15,217 bases of DNA from CAYVKY01 sp964452115 (GTDB lineage Bacteria; Bacteroidota; Ignavibacteria; Tepidaquicellales; Tepidaquicellaceae), in NCBI GenBank assembly GCA_964452115.1, contig CAYVKY010000047.1, positions 1-15,217 of the forward strand, written 5' to 3'. Within the stretch, counting starts at the first letter, position 1. Each line of letters opens with the position of its first letter. Shown piece after piece: positions 7,401 through 14,633 of the stretch. A program made the position numbers and the translations under genes. The notes below the pieces were generated by a model. That model was not told the DNA's origin. It worked only from the letters and a program-made list of their open reading frames with translations, and searched no databases.

Positions 7401-8600
7401 AGCAAAACGGATAAAAATATAAATATATTCGTAAAAGGAAAACTTGCCGCAACGACAAACGACGAATTATATAAATCTGACCTGCTCGATACGAGAATTG
7501 ATGCAGACGGATTTTATAATCTTACATTCCTGAAAAATGACCAGTACATAAAGACACAGAATATCGGCAGGTACAGTTTTCTTGAAGGGTTTAAGCCGAT
7601 AATTGACAACAATGGAAAAATTTCCGCTATAGTTTCATCACTCTCGGTATATAAGCAAAGGGAGCTGAGCGAAGAGCTCACGGAAACGGTTACATACATT
7701 TTCGGCACGTATATTCTTGTAATTATTCTTCTTCTGCTTCTCGTAAATTATTTTACGGGAAAAATATCTAAACCCGTGCTTCAGCTGAAAGAGGCTACTG
7801 ACAGGCTTTCACAGGGCGAAGAAGACGTGCAGATACGGATTAACAGAAGCGATGAACTCGGCACGCTTGTTGATTCGTTTAATAAAATGACTATCGAACT
7901 CAAGCGCTCAAAAGAAATTCTGAAGCGCGCAGAGAGAGAAGCAGCCTGGCGCGACATTGCAAGAAGAGTTGCCCACGAAATCAAAAATCCGCTGACACCG
8001 ATGAAACTATCCATTCAGTATCTTGAAAAAGTTTATCAGAAAAATTCAGGAGACGGCGAATTTGAAAGGATTCTGAATAAGACAAAAGAACTGATAACAA
8101 ATGAAATTGATAAACTAAACAGAATATCAACCGAGTTTTCAAATTTTGCAAAACTTCCGGGCAGAAATTATGTGAGCCTGCAGGTGAATAAAGTGATAGA
8201 GGAAGTGATAAATCTGTATCAGCATCAGCCGGGAATAAAATTTGAAAAAGATTTTGCGGATAATCTGCCGGACATAAAAGCAGACAATCAGGAACTCAAC
8301 AGGGCATTTCAGAACCTGATTAAAAACGCAATTCAGTCAATTAATACGGAAGGAATCATTAAGATAAAAACTTATTTGACAGATTCATCTTTGTCGGTTG
8401 AAATTGCCGACAACGGCTGCGGAATGGATAAAGAAGTTCTGAATAAACTATTCGAGCCGAATTTTTCGACAAAATCAACGGGTATGGGATTAGGGCTTGC
8501 AATCACTAAAAAAACTTTAGACGATATGCATGCTGCCATCTCATTTAAAAGCATTACAGGTAAAGGGACAACAGTTACAATTAAATTTAAAGTTAAATAA
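4485..8600 (+). CDS. Very large NtrY-like membrane sensor histidine kinase (about 12 membrane helices)
   Basis: The 1371-residue protein senses an envelope or membrane signal and should autophosphorylate on His1164. From hydrophobicity and basic loops I place helices near 14-36, 264-286, 296-316, 341-363, 386-408, 432-456, 473-493, 500-518, 534-551, 856-880, 894-914 and 1070-1090, leaving extracytoplasmic domains at 37-263, 552-855 and 915-1069. A HAMP domain follows (about 1091-1143), then DHp with RRVAHEIKNPLTPMKLS (1160-1176), the H-box form typical of NtrY. The ATPase domain has NLIKNA (1277-1282), DNGCG (1309-1313), FEPNFSTK (1323-1330) and GMGLG (1333-1337), all intact. No PAS domain is seen between HAMP and DHp, unlike classical NtrY. 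The start is TTG at 4485, since an in-frame TAA lies immediately upstream. No response regulator is nearby; a lipoprotein gene follows after two bases. Confidence 0.94.
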   Translation: MKQIFKKFGRTNTVLSGITLFLIFWAIVLSLFVSYVIKSTDKNWDSIQSEKISKEKASAENYFNIYQKNLDDICGKTVKNLDFRSSVENNNYRKVFEFITRTISQNDIVCEIYDIRLNPVAFYGRQLESDNLTLTRAASGEKFSVIKDIGFYTYLIIYCPLKSVNDENKVIGVYSIAQLIDVKYQLINKYYPDFGITSDVLKSTGSEVTLYTTEALTGLNNENKLWKDKIYVDLKGLHGSIIGRIQFPDFDRQQYIQDINSSLSRFISLLVFAASVLAVILFLRITGKTASLKYSIFKILMFGGLLGLIRVLFLVTDFPSAIIKSEVFAPQYYSSQFLSVFYKSLGEMLISVLFVLALIVYIAHIYSEKDFQDETGIKLFWKSGKAFFAAAVLLILVFYNCLFKIFGDIIHNILVESDIRFFDKSNFLPNPELLIFELIFLIITFSLFFLNSSFTLLIMNRIRKIFVSHKSKNIAAIVFIIISVLSLYISEIFIRNEISFTLRTLIMLLIFGLAFYINRYSVIKKSLNIFSLRNFAFLTLLSVLITPALILENLKSQEKSNVEILGKSITGEQEERATFLLSNELLNLNANRNLEAIINDKSKLNKSAFLLWKDSKLSSENFNSAVIIIDSAKRILSDFNVTTNDLETDSIVNFVSKKFINRIIKYSGNKDLIDSSDAAIDSVDTDIEYFPVAFDNVNIFKNLSDKYYVGISAVEKKQFRNTRNPHISGYVIIVLQSDVKNILNTTSQRLFKSNVKENYFNKIISPPVITEFYNDEIESSSDMELARGLVYSIPYMREKINSNSNNEFWQTGTINDDNYNSLFLRAEYKKGENPESNIQRIIVISLNNNDFGLIIFYYIKIVIYLLAVYFVLYLILMGIFSFRITTIKLSFRNKLFITFLIVSIIPITLLGIYTRTFLIKKNDVQMQNQISSDLNFVTDVMRSEKSVKLQLSSQTSNDSTAKYYSNLLKKYFSKTDKNINIFVKGKLAATTNDELYKSDLLDTRIDADGFYNLTFLKNDQYIKTQNIGRYSFLEGFKPIIDNNGKISAIVSSLSVYKQRELSEELTETVTYIFGTYILVIILLLLLVNYFTGKISKPVLQLKEATDRLSQGEEDVQIRINRSDELGTLVDSFNKMTIELKRSKEILKRAEREAAWRDIARRVAHEIKNPLTPMKLSIQYLEKVYQKNSGDGEFERILNKTKELITNEIDKLNRISTEFSNFAKLPGRNYVSLQVNKVIEEVINLYQHQPGIKFEKDFADNLPDIKADNQELNRAFQNLIKNAIQSINTEGIIKIKTYLTDSSLSVEIADNGCGMDKEVLNKLFEPNFSTKSTGMGLGLAITKKTLDDMHAAISFKSITGKGTTVTIKFKVK

Positions 8601-8602
8601 AA

Positions 8603-10042
8603 GTGAGAACATTCCTGAAATTTATTCCGCTAATTCTGACTGCAATACTTATATCATCCTGCGCGAATCAGCTGCCGCCGCAGGGAGGTGAAATTGACAG
8701 AACTCCGCCGAAAGCAGTAAGCATCACACCTCCGAACGGAACTGTGAATTACACAGAAAATTCGTTTACAATTGAATTTGATAAATATGTGGACAGGCGG
8801 TCTTTCAGGGAATCGCTTTTTATTTCTCCTAAACCTAAAAGTGATTTGGACTATAAATGGAGCGGAAAAGAAGTAAAGGTCAGCTTTTCCAAACCGCTTG
8901 AAAGAAATAAAACGTACCTTGTAACTATCGGAAAAGGCCTGAAGGATATAAGGCAGGGGAACACGCTTAACTCGCCGATAATTTTTGCGTTTTCAACGGG
9001 AAATAAAATTGATAAAGGAAGCGTAATCGGTAAAGTGTTTAATTTATCCGAGAAAGAAGTCTCGCCTGAATCATATAAAAATCTGATGGTCTCTGCATAT
9101 CTGGAAGACGGGAAAGACATCAATCCCGAAAAAACGGAGCCTGATTTTATATGCCCCGTAAATGCTGACGGCAGTTATGAATTTTCAAATCTTCCTCAAA
9201 GCAAAATCCGTTTATTTGCAGTTATGGATAATGACAGAAATTATATCTTCAACAAAGACTATGATAATATCAGCGTAAACGAAGGTGATTTGGATTTGTC
9301 TGACACAACCCTCGAGCCGGTTTCAAATTTTCTGATTGATATTTCGCCGACATATTTTTATCAGTCGCTGACGGATATCTGGGGAAAACAGGATATCGTA
9401 TTCAAGGGTGCCGATAATACTTTTTCAAAATTCATAAGCGGCATATACAAAGATTCAACGGGTAATTTCTATTCGACAATCAAAAACAAAGATGCGGGAA
9501 TTCCCGTGCGGCCGTCAATATTTCTTTATTTTAAAAACAACAAGGACAAGCTTTCTGTCACAGAAAGTATTTCGATTACAGATACTTCTACAGGAAAAAA
9601 TGTTCCGCTTGAATATCTGTGGATGAACGATTCAATCATCCGTGTTATGCCTCAGCAGAATCTTATATACGGTATGAATTATAAATTATCAGCGATGAAT
9701 AATTATTCGATATACTTTCAGACGATCGAGCAGAGAAAAACAGGAACATTCATTCTGAAAAATGCCGTAAAATCCGATTATAATATTTATGTTTATCTGT
9801 TGAGCACCGATCGCGGCGACGTGATATATGCGATGAAACTGAATAAATCTGAAAACAGTGAAATTAAGGATGTGATAGCCGGGAAATACAGGATTTTTGC
9901 ATTTCTTGATGCGGACGGTAACGGAAAGTATGACAGAGGCGCTTATTATCCGTTCAAACCTTCAGAACCATTTTACATAAGGGAGGATGTAACAATCAGA
10001 GGGCAGTGGAACACTGAGGATATAATCAAAGGATTCTTTTAA
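8603..10042 (+). CDS. Ig-like (Big_5/SbsA-type) domain lipoprotein
   Basis: The 479-residue protein starts with GTG two bases after the kinase stop. It has a lipoprotein signal peptide: basic start, hydrophobic core at 5-16 and lipobox Ile17-Ser-Ser-Cys20. The mature N-terminus is rich in Pro and Gly (QLPPQGGE), then comes an Ig-like domain at about 33-133 (TPPKAVSITPPNGT at the start; FTIEFDKYVD; a final AFSTG), of the Big_5 kind. Later parts resemble small beta-sandwich modules: NADGSYEFSNLP at 187-198, and KYRIFAFLDADGNGKYDRG at 428-446, where Asp435, Asp437, Asn439 and Asp443 look like a calcium loop. Similar lipoproteins are common in Bacteroidota; their function is not established. It is presumably lipid-anchored on the envelope, and co-transcription with the kinase suggests a linked role. 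Its last 17 bases overlap holB on the other strand. Confidence 0.86.
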   Translation: MRTFLKFIPLILTAILISSCANQLPPQGGEIDRTPPKAVSITPPNGTVNYTENSFTIEFDKYVDRRSFRESLFISPKPKSDLDYKWSGKEVKVSFSKPLERNKTYLVTIGKGLKDIRQGNTLNSPIIFAFSTGNKIDKGSVIGKVFNLSEKEVSPESYKNLMVSAYLEDGKDINPEKTEPDFICPVNADGSYEFSNLPQSKIRLFAVMDNDRNYIFNKDYDNISVNEGDLDLSDTTLEPVSNFLIDISPTYFYQSLTDIWGKQDIVFKGADNTFSKFISGIYKDSTGNFYSTIKNKDAGIPVRPSIFLYFKNNKDKLSVTESISITDTSTGKNVPLEYLWMNDSIIRVMPQQNLIYGMNYKLSAMNNYSIYFQTIEQRKTGTFILKNAVKSDYNIYVYLLSTDRGDVIYAMKLNKSENSEIKDVIAGKYRIFAFLDADGNGKYDRGAYYPFKPSEPFYIREDVTIRGQWNTEDIIKGFF

Positions 10043-11147
10043 TATACCTGCCCATATCGAAAAATAATTTTTCGAGAAGTATATCCGAATTCAGATTTCC
10101 TTCAAGGTCTTTGAGTGCATTTTCGAGGAGTGCCTGAACCTTATAAAAATTAATTTTATAATTGTCGTTGAATTTTTTAATCGTATCGGATTTATCCGAA
10201 TTAAGCATTTTTTCAGGAAGACCGTTATCTATATAAACCGAATCGCGGAACCAAATCATAAAAATAAAAATAACTTTTTTTATTTTTTCTTTATCTTTTG
10301 AAAACTGCTTAATGTCATTTATCAGTTTCATTTTACGGTTAGCAGCCACTGACCTCAGCAGTTCAACGCACAAGTCCCTCATCTCAAGGAAATTTTCATC
10401 AAGCACATTCCTGCATTTAGAAATGCTGCCTTCGGAAAGGTATGCAAAGTAGTTGAGTTCATTATCATCAATACCGGGTTTCAGTTCCTTGATATATGAC
10501 TTTATATCGTCATCCGACAGGTAATCAAAAATAATTTTCTGGCATCTGCCGATTATTGTAGGAGGAAGTGAATTAATTTTAGAAGTCGTAAGAATCAGCA
10601 CCGAATCGCCCGGCGGCTCTTCAAGAATTTTCAGGAGGCTGTTTGCGCTCTGAATGTTCATCATATCGGCTCTTGAAATCAGGAATACTTTTTTTCTGCC
10701 TTTATCCGGTGTGAGATAAATATCGTGTTTAATCTGCTTGATGCTGTCTATTCTGATGTTGTTTGCTTTCGGGATATTGATTGTATGATATGAATCTCTG
10801 ATTTTAAGATTTATTTCCTCAAGGTAAGTATCATAATCTTCCTGACTCAAACCCGCAAGGGGATTAGTGTCGGGTTTGTCGGATTTTCCTGTTGGAAGTG
10901 CCGTAATAAATTTGAAAAACCCCGAAGCAAGCTGAGCGGTCTGCCTGCATGACCTGCACGCGCCGCATGCTTCATTTCCGTTAACGGGATTTTCACAGTT
11001 AATCAGTTTTGCGAATTCAATAGCAGCTGCGTCTTTTCCGATGCCGTCAGGTCCGTAGAAAATATAAGCGTTTGCCAGCCTTTTGTTTTCGTAAATTTTT
11101 TTTAATGTTTGTATGGCTTTATACTGCCCTTTGACTTCTTTCCACAT
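10026..11147 (-). CDS. holB: DNA polymerase III delta-prime subunit (clamp loader)
   Basis: The delta-prime subunit is the stator of the clamp loader that opens the beta ring at primed DNA. The 373-residue protein shows an AAA+ start NAYIFYGPDGIGKDA (26-40) with an intact Walker A Lys38, a zinc-binding Cys set (Cys51, Cys61, Cys64, Cys67), the strand KVFLISRADMM (153-163), SANSLLKILEEPP (167-179), and TTSKINSLPPTIIGRCQ (187-203), where the usual Ser-Arg-Cys finger reads Gly-Arg-Cys. The alpha-helical C-terminal collar region follows. The cysteine set and LLKILEEPP also occur in DnaX, but the short length without a tau tail, and degenerate Walker B, favour delta-prime. ATG at 11147 lies five bases after the stop of the outer-membrane gene, so it is likely read through from there. 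It overlaps the convergent lipoprotein gene by 17 bases. Confidence 0.88.
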   Translation of the reverse strand: MWKEVKGQYKAIQTLKKIYENKRLANAYIFYGPDGIGKDAAAIEFAKLINCENPVNGNEACGACRSCRQTAQLASGFFKFITALPTGKSDKPDTNPLAGLSQEDYDTYLEEINLKIRDSYHTINIPKANNIRIDSIKQIKHDIYLTPDKGRKKVFLISRADMMNIQSANSLLKILEEPPGDSVLILTTSKINSLPPTIIGRCQKIIFDYLSDDDIKSYIKELKPGIDDNELNYFAYLSEGSISKCRNVLDENFLEMRDLCVELLRSVAANRKMKLINDIKQFSKDKEKIKKVIFIFMIWFRDSVYIDNGLPEKMLNSDKSDTIKKFNDNYKINFYKVQALLENALKDLEGNLNSDILLEKLFFDMGRYIKRIL

Positions 11148-11152
11148 AAACT

Positions 11153-13201
11153 TTAGAATGTATTGCCAATACCGAACTGAAATGCGAATTTCTTTTTCAG
11201 TATTGTATTAAAATTATTTTCGAACAGCCATTGCTGTGTGTCATTGCCCGGCGCCTGCGGGTCGAAAAGTCTCATACCGATATCAAATCTCACGGGTCCG
11301 ACAACGGTGTAATACCTTAAACCAAAACCTACAGCAATTGCAATTTCATTAACTTTGAATAACGGAGGTCTTTCCCAAAGATTACCGTAATCCAGAAAAG
11401 CTACAAATCCGACATCCTTCATAAAATTTTCCTTATCCATAAATGGTTTCATTCTGTATTCAAAACTTCCTTCAACCAGAAAGTCACCGCCGTTTTCGCT
11501 TGTGCTGAAAGTGCCAAGCTTCTTAGCGTTCCAGCCCCTTATGCTGTTGCTTCCGCCGCAGATGAAGCGCGATTCTATCGGGATGATATCAATATCCGTC
11601 TGCTCATTGTATCCGCTGATTTTTAATTTGTTGCCGCTGAACTCAAAGATTGACCCTACAAGAAATTTTATTGCCAGTATATTAGCTTTCCTCTTGGAAA
11701 AATCTATGTAAAATTTATTAAGGTTTGTAAGCTTGATATATTTGAACACGGACACATCAAACCAAGAATCAACCAGAGCGCCAATCAGACCGCTTTCTTC
11801 AATCAAAATCGATTGATAAAATCCTTTTGTAGGATAAGCAAAGTTGTCCGTCTTATTATGAATAATAGTAAGTCCGAGAATCGAAGAAAATAAATCAATG
11901 TTAAATTCAGGCAGATGGAGAGTGTCATTCCTTCCGAAATATAAGTCTGCGATTTCCTGAATTCTGTATCTGTCGTTTTTAATAACCCATTCAAAATTTA
12001 CGTTATTCACGTAAGTATATGTCGGCAGTTCGTATGCAACAGAAAATGAATTTTTAAACGAACTTATATTGTAAATCCCGTCTTTAAGGAACTGCCCCGT
12101 GATATTCCAGAGACCTGTGATTTTATTATTATTGAACAGGTTCGGCTGATTTAGATTTGCCGTTGCTTCCAGAATATAATTATCCGTAGCGTGAGCAAGC
12201 ACTGACGCCGAAATGCCCATTGTTCTTCCGCCTCTGAAAAAATATTTGTCTGTAAGTGATAGTCCGGCGCCTACATAAAAATTATTCTGAATGTCATATC
12301 CTGCAACATCCGGCTGCAGTTCATACTTATTGCTGACATTTGCAGTAGCCGTGAGATTTATCCTTTTGTTTACGGAATCTACATTATTAATCGAAATTCT
12401 TGTATTTTCCAGAATGGAAATTTTACCGATGCGGCTTTCGCTTTCGATTAATTTTGTTTTGCTGTATATATCACCTTCCTGATATTCCAAACCCTTGTAT
12501 ATATCATCAATGCCGTAACCTTTCGGATTATCTTTGATATCTACCGTCGTTTTTCCAAAATAATAGTAGCCGTCAGCATCAACATTAACTTTTACATCAA
12601 CGTACTTCAGTGTATTTTTATCATAAATATACTGCCTTGTGACTTCCGGTTCTTTTATTCCTGCCAGAGCATACCCATTATCGTTAAGAAAACTGACGAT
12701 TCTGTTCCCTTCGGAATATAGATTTGATTTATTATAAATGTCTCCTGATTTCAGAAACGGTTTGGTGTTCTCGCTCATCCTTTTAAGAACATCCTGGTGT
12801 ACATCCTGCAATCCATTATAAACTATATTTCTGATATAGTATGGTTCATTTTCACTGATGATGAACGTCAGGTCAATCGTATTCTTATCGACGAAAACAA
12901 TATTCGTATCTATAGCGGCATCGAAATATCCGTTATCAAAATAAAATTTATCGAGCCTTCTCACATCCAGGTCAAGGGTCTGCAGATTCAGATATTCACT
13001 TTTTGGCGATTCAAGCAGTGCTTCCAGGTCACCGGTCTTGAAGGACTCAGTGGTTTTGAAACGGAAATTAATGTCGTGGATTTCAACGTTGAGGGATTTA
13101 GCAACGTCAATACTGTCTTCCTGAGCAAACAAAAAGTTTAATGGGGAAACTAAAAGTATGAATAGTATAATTATCCTCAAATTATAAAAATTATTAAACA
13201 A
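11153..13201 (-). CDS. TamA/BamA-like Omp85 outer-membrane protein with three POTRA domains
   Basis: The 682-residue protein belongs to the Omp85 superfamily, which inserts or translocates proteins across the outer membrane. A signal peptide ends near Ala26-Gln27. Three POTRA-like units are visible at about 38-120, 121-210 and 212-290; the joins YYIRNIVYNG (121-130) and YYYFGKTTVDI (212-222) are typical first strands. From about 300 there is a 16-strand-type barrel with the conserved lid motif GGSNSIRGW (549-557, Arg555), GPVRFDIGMRL (635-645) and a terminal Phe. Three POTRAs resemble TamA rather than five-POTRA BamA; no tamB is in view. The start is uncertain: TTG at 13201 gives the length stated, while TTG at 13180 (giving MRIIILFILLVS) also makes a good signal peptide. 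A terminator-like hairpin ends only four bases before 13201. holB follows in the same transcript. Confidence 0.9.
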   Translation of the reverse strand: MFNNFYNLRIIILFILLVSPLNFLFAQEDSIDVAKSLNVEIHDINFRFKTTESFKTGDLEALLESPKSEYLNLQTLDLDVRRLDKFYFDNGYFDAAIDTNIVFVDKNTIDLTFIISENEPYYIRNIVYNGLQDVHQDVLKRMSENTKPFLKSGDIYNKSNLYSEGNRIVSFLNDNGYALAGIKEPEVTRQYIYDKNTLKYVDVKVNVDADGYYYFGKTTVDIKDNPKGYGIDDIYKGLEYQEGDIYSKTKLIESESRIGKISILENTRISINNVDSVNKRINLTATANVSNKYELQPDVAGYDIQNNFYVGAGLSLTDKYFFRGGRTMGISASVLAHATDNYILEATANLNQPNLFNNNKITGLWNITGQFLKDGIYNISSFKNSFSVAYELPTYTYVNNVNFEWVIKNDRYRIQEIADLYFGRNDTLHLPEFNIDLFSSILGLTIIHNKTDNFAYPTKGFYQSILIEESGLIGALVDSWFDVSVFKYIKLTNLNKFYIDFSKRKANILAIKFLVGSIFEFSGNKLKISGYNEQTDIDIIPIESRFICGGSNSIRGWNAKKLGTFSTSENGGDFLVEGSFEYRMKPFMDKENFMKDVGFVAFLDYGNLWERPPLFKVNEIAIAVGFGLRYYTVVGPVRFDIGMRLFDPQAPGNDTQQWLFENNFNTILKKKFAFQFGIGNTF

Positions 13202-13205
13202 AAAT

Positions 13206-13245
13206 AAAAAAACCTAACTCCAAATAAAATGAATTAGGCTTTTTT
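13206..13245 (-). terminator. Rho-independent terminator after the DUF2795 gene
   Basis: On the minus strand an A-run and GCCTAA (13245-13234) pair with TTAGGT and a T-run (13217-13206), giving a stem of up to 12 pairs around a 16-base loop. The one G-U pair at 13239/13212 would be an A-C mismatch in plus-strand RNA, so the fold fits minus-strand transcription. It begins 17 bases after the DUF2795 stop. The T-run merges into the start region of the Omp85 gene. Confidence 0.7.
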
Positions 13246-13262
13246 ATAATATTATAAACATT

Positions 13263-13490
13263 TTAAAAATCCTTGTCTTCTTCGTCATAGAAAAAGTCTT
13301 CATCAGTCGGATAATCAGTCCAGATTTCTTCTATACTTTCATAAGGCTCTTCGGTATCATCCAGTTCGCTAAGATTATCTATTACTTCCTGAGGTGCACC
13401 TGTGCGTGTTGCAAAATCAATCAGCTCGGCTTTATTTGCAGGCCAAGGAGCATCGTCAAGATAAGATGCTAATTCCAATGTCCATACCAT
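13263..13490 (-). CDS. Small acidic DUF2795 domain protein
   Basis: The 75-residue protein matches what I know as DUF2795: a short start VWTLELASYLDDAPWPANKAELIDFATRTGAP in pieces, with Trp16-Pro17, ELIDFA (22-27) and GAPQEVIDNL (31-40), then an acidic tail containing PYESIEEIW (49-57) and DYPTDEDFF (59-67). There are 24 Asp/Glu against 3 Lys/Arg. Close relatives of this form are common in Bacteroidota; the function is unknown, and the acidic tail could bind a basic partner, which is speculation. ATG at 13490 has AAGGAG twelve bases upstream (13503-13508), one of only two clear Shine-Dalgarno sites in the window, and a Bacteroidota-type -7 box lies further up. With its own promoter and a terminator behind it, it is likely an abundant single-gene transcript. 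Confidence 0.86.
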   Translation of the reverse strand: MVWTLELASYLDDAPWPANKAELIDFATRTGAPQEVIDNLSELDDTEEPYESIEEIWTDYPTDEDFFYDEEDKDF

Positions 13491-13536
13491 ATATTGGCTT
13501 TTCTCCTTGCTATAAGTTAATTAAACAAAATTTCTG

Positions 13537-13544
13537 CAAATATA
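13537..13544 (-). promoter_or_regulatory. Candidate Bacteroidota-type -7 box (TAnnTTTG) for the DUF2795 gene
   Basis: The minus strand reads TATATTTG here, an exact match to the TAnnTTTG consensus known from Bacteroidota sigma-A promoters. It lies in the 93-base spacer after hprK, about 46 bases before the DUF2795 start, leaving room for a leader with the AAGGAG site at 13508-13503. No clear TTG at the -33 position is seen, so this is half a promoter at best. Confidence 0.4.
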
Positions 13545-13583
13545 AGATATTTACAGGAATTATGAAATAATAAATTAAAAAAA

Positions 13584-14633
13584 TTATTCAAAATCGTGTT
13601 CAAAGTATTCAATTAACCTGTCAAATTGATTATTTGCCTCATTTTTCTTCCTTTCGGACAGATTATCCTTTATCCTGTCCGAAAGTTTCTTCTCAAATAC
13701 CTGTGCAGCATTATAACCATAATGCTTGCATAAATAGTTCAGTGCAATTACCTCTGCAATTACAGTGATATTCTTCCCGGGAAAAATCGGAAGATTTATG
13801 GTTTCAATATCGAGGCCTAAAATATTCGTTGTCTTTGAGTTTAATCCGGTTCTGTCATACGCCCTCTCTCTGTCCCAATTTTCGAGCTCTACAATTACTT
13901 CCACTCTTTTTTGAAAACGTATTGCCCTTACACCGAATATTCTCCGAACATCAATGATTCCCATTCCGCGTATTTCCATAAAATGCTGGACTAATGATGT
14001 GCCCGAGCCAATTAAAACATTTTCAGCTTTTTTTGAAACGATAACGATATCATCTGCCACCAGCCGGTGTCCGCGTTCTACAAGGTCCAGCGCGATTTCA
14101 CTTTTCCCGATTCCCGAATTGCCGCAGAATAAAAGTCCTATGCCGTAAACGTCAACAAAAGAACCGTGAATCACCACCTGAGGCGCAAACTGGTCATCGA
14201 GAAAATCACTTACAAGAAAACTAATTCTGTTTGTCGGATACTCGCTTCTGAAAATGGAAATATTTTTTTCTTCGGCAAGTTGTATAAGTTCTTCGGGCGT
14301 TTGGTTATCCCCTGTAACAATAATACAGGGGATATTAAACGCAAAATATTTTTTAAGTGCTTTCAGCCTGTCTTCAACTCCGAGATTGTAAAGATAGTTT
14401 ATTTCGGTATTTCCGAACACCTGAACTCTGTCGTAAGTAAATATGTCGAAGTAACCTGCCAGAGCCAGCCCCGGCCTGAATACTTCCTTATTTATGATTT
14501 TTAAATCAGGATTTATCGGATTTGTCGTTACCGTTTTTAATTTGAATCTTTCCTGACATTCCCGGAAAAAGAATTCCACGCTGATAGCGTTTTTTCTGAG
14601 TTCTTTTAAATTTTGAAATCTGTTTTCGTTCAA
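13584..14633 (-). CDS. hprK: HPr kinase/phosphorylase
   Basis: HprK phosphorylates, and dephosphorylates with phosphate, a serine of HPr or an HPr-like protein. The 349 residues comprise an N-terminal domain (about 1-145) and the kinase domain: His156 in VIHGSFVDVYG, Walker A GNSGIGKS (171-178), RGHRLVADD with Asp194/Asp195 (187-195), the family signature MEIRGMGIIDVR (219-230), and LPIFPGKN (281-288), where the common PGRN has Lys for Arg. The C-terminal tail from about 320 is charged and slightly longer than in the usual 310-330 residue proteins. The start is TTG at 14633, overlapping the hpf stop as TTGA, which indicates translational coupling. hpf-hprK neighbours recall the rpoN-hpf-pts clusters of other bacteria, but no rpoN, ptsH or ptsN gene is in this window. 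Confidence 0.95.
   Translation of the reverse strand: MNENRFQNLKELRKNAISVEFFFRECQERFKLKTVTTNPINPDLKIINKEVFRPGLALAGYFDIFTYDRVQVFGNTEINYLYNLGVEDRLKALKKYFAFNIPCIIVTGDNQTPEELIQLAEEKNISIFRSEYPTNRISFLVSDFLDDQFAPQVVIHGSFVDVYGIGLLFCGNSGIGKSEIALDLVERGHRLVADDIVIVSKKAENVLIGSGTSLVQHFMEIRGMGIIDVRRIFGVRAIRFQKRVEVIVELENWDRERAYDRTGLNSKTTNILGLDIETINLPIFPGKNITVIAEVIALNYLCKHYGYNAAQVFEKKLSDRIKDNLSERKKNEANNQFDRLIEYFEHDFE

Noticed and set aside
10026..11147. DnaX (gamma/tau) instead of delta-prime
   Set aside because: The Cys set and LLKILEEPP fit both, but the protein lacks the long C-terminal region of DnaX, and Walker B and the Ser-Arg-Cys motif are degenerate.
12797..13141. Plus-strand open frame of 114 codons opposite the Omp85 POTRA region
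   Set aside because: The minus-strand protein is well conserved here (POTRA motifs, signal peptide), and the opposite frame shows no family features or ribosome site.
11153..13201. Assignment as BamA itself
   Set aside because: Only three POTRA domains and 682 residues are seen, while BamA normally has five POTRAs and about 800 residues; TamA-like or general Omp85 is safer.
14166..14504. Plus-strand open frame of 112 codons opposite hprK
   Set aside because: It is antisense to the N-terminal domain of a confidently assigned HprK and has no independent support.
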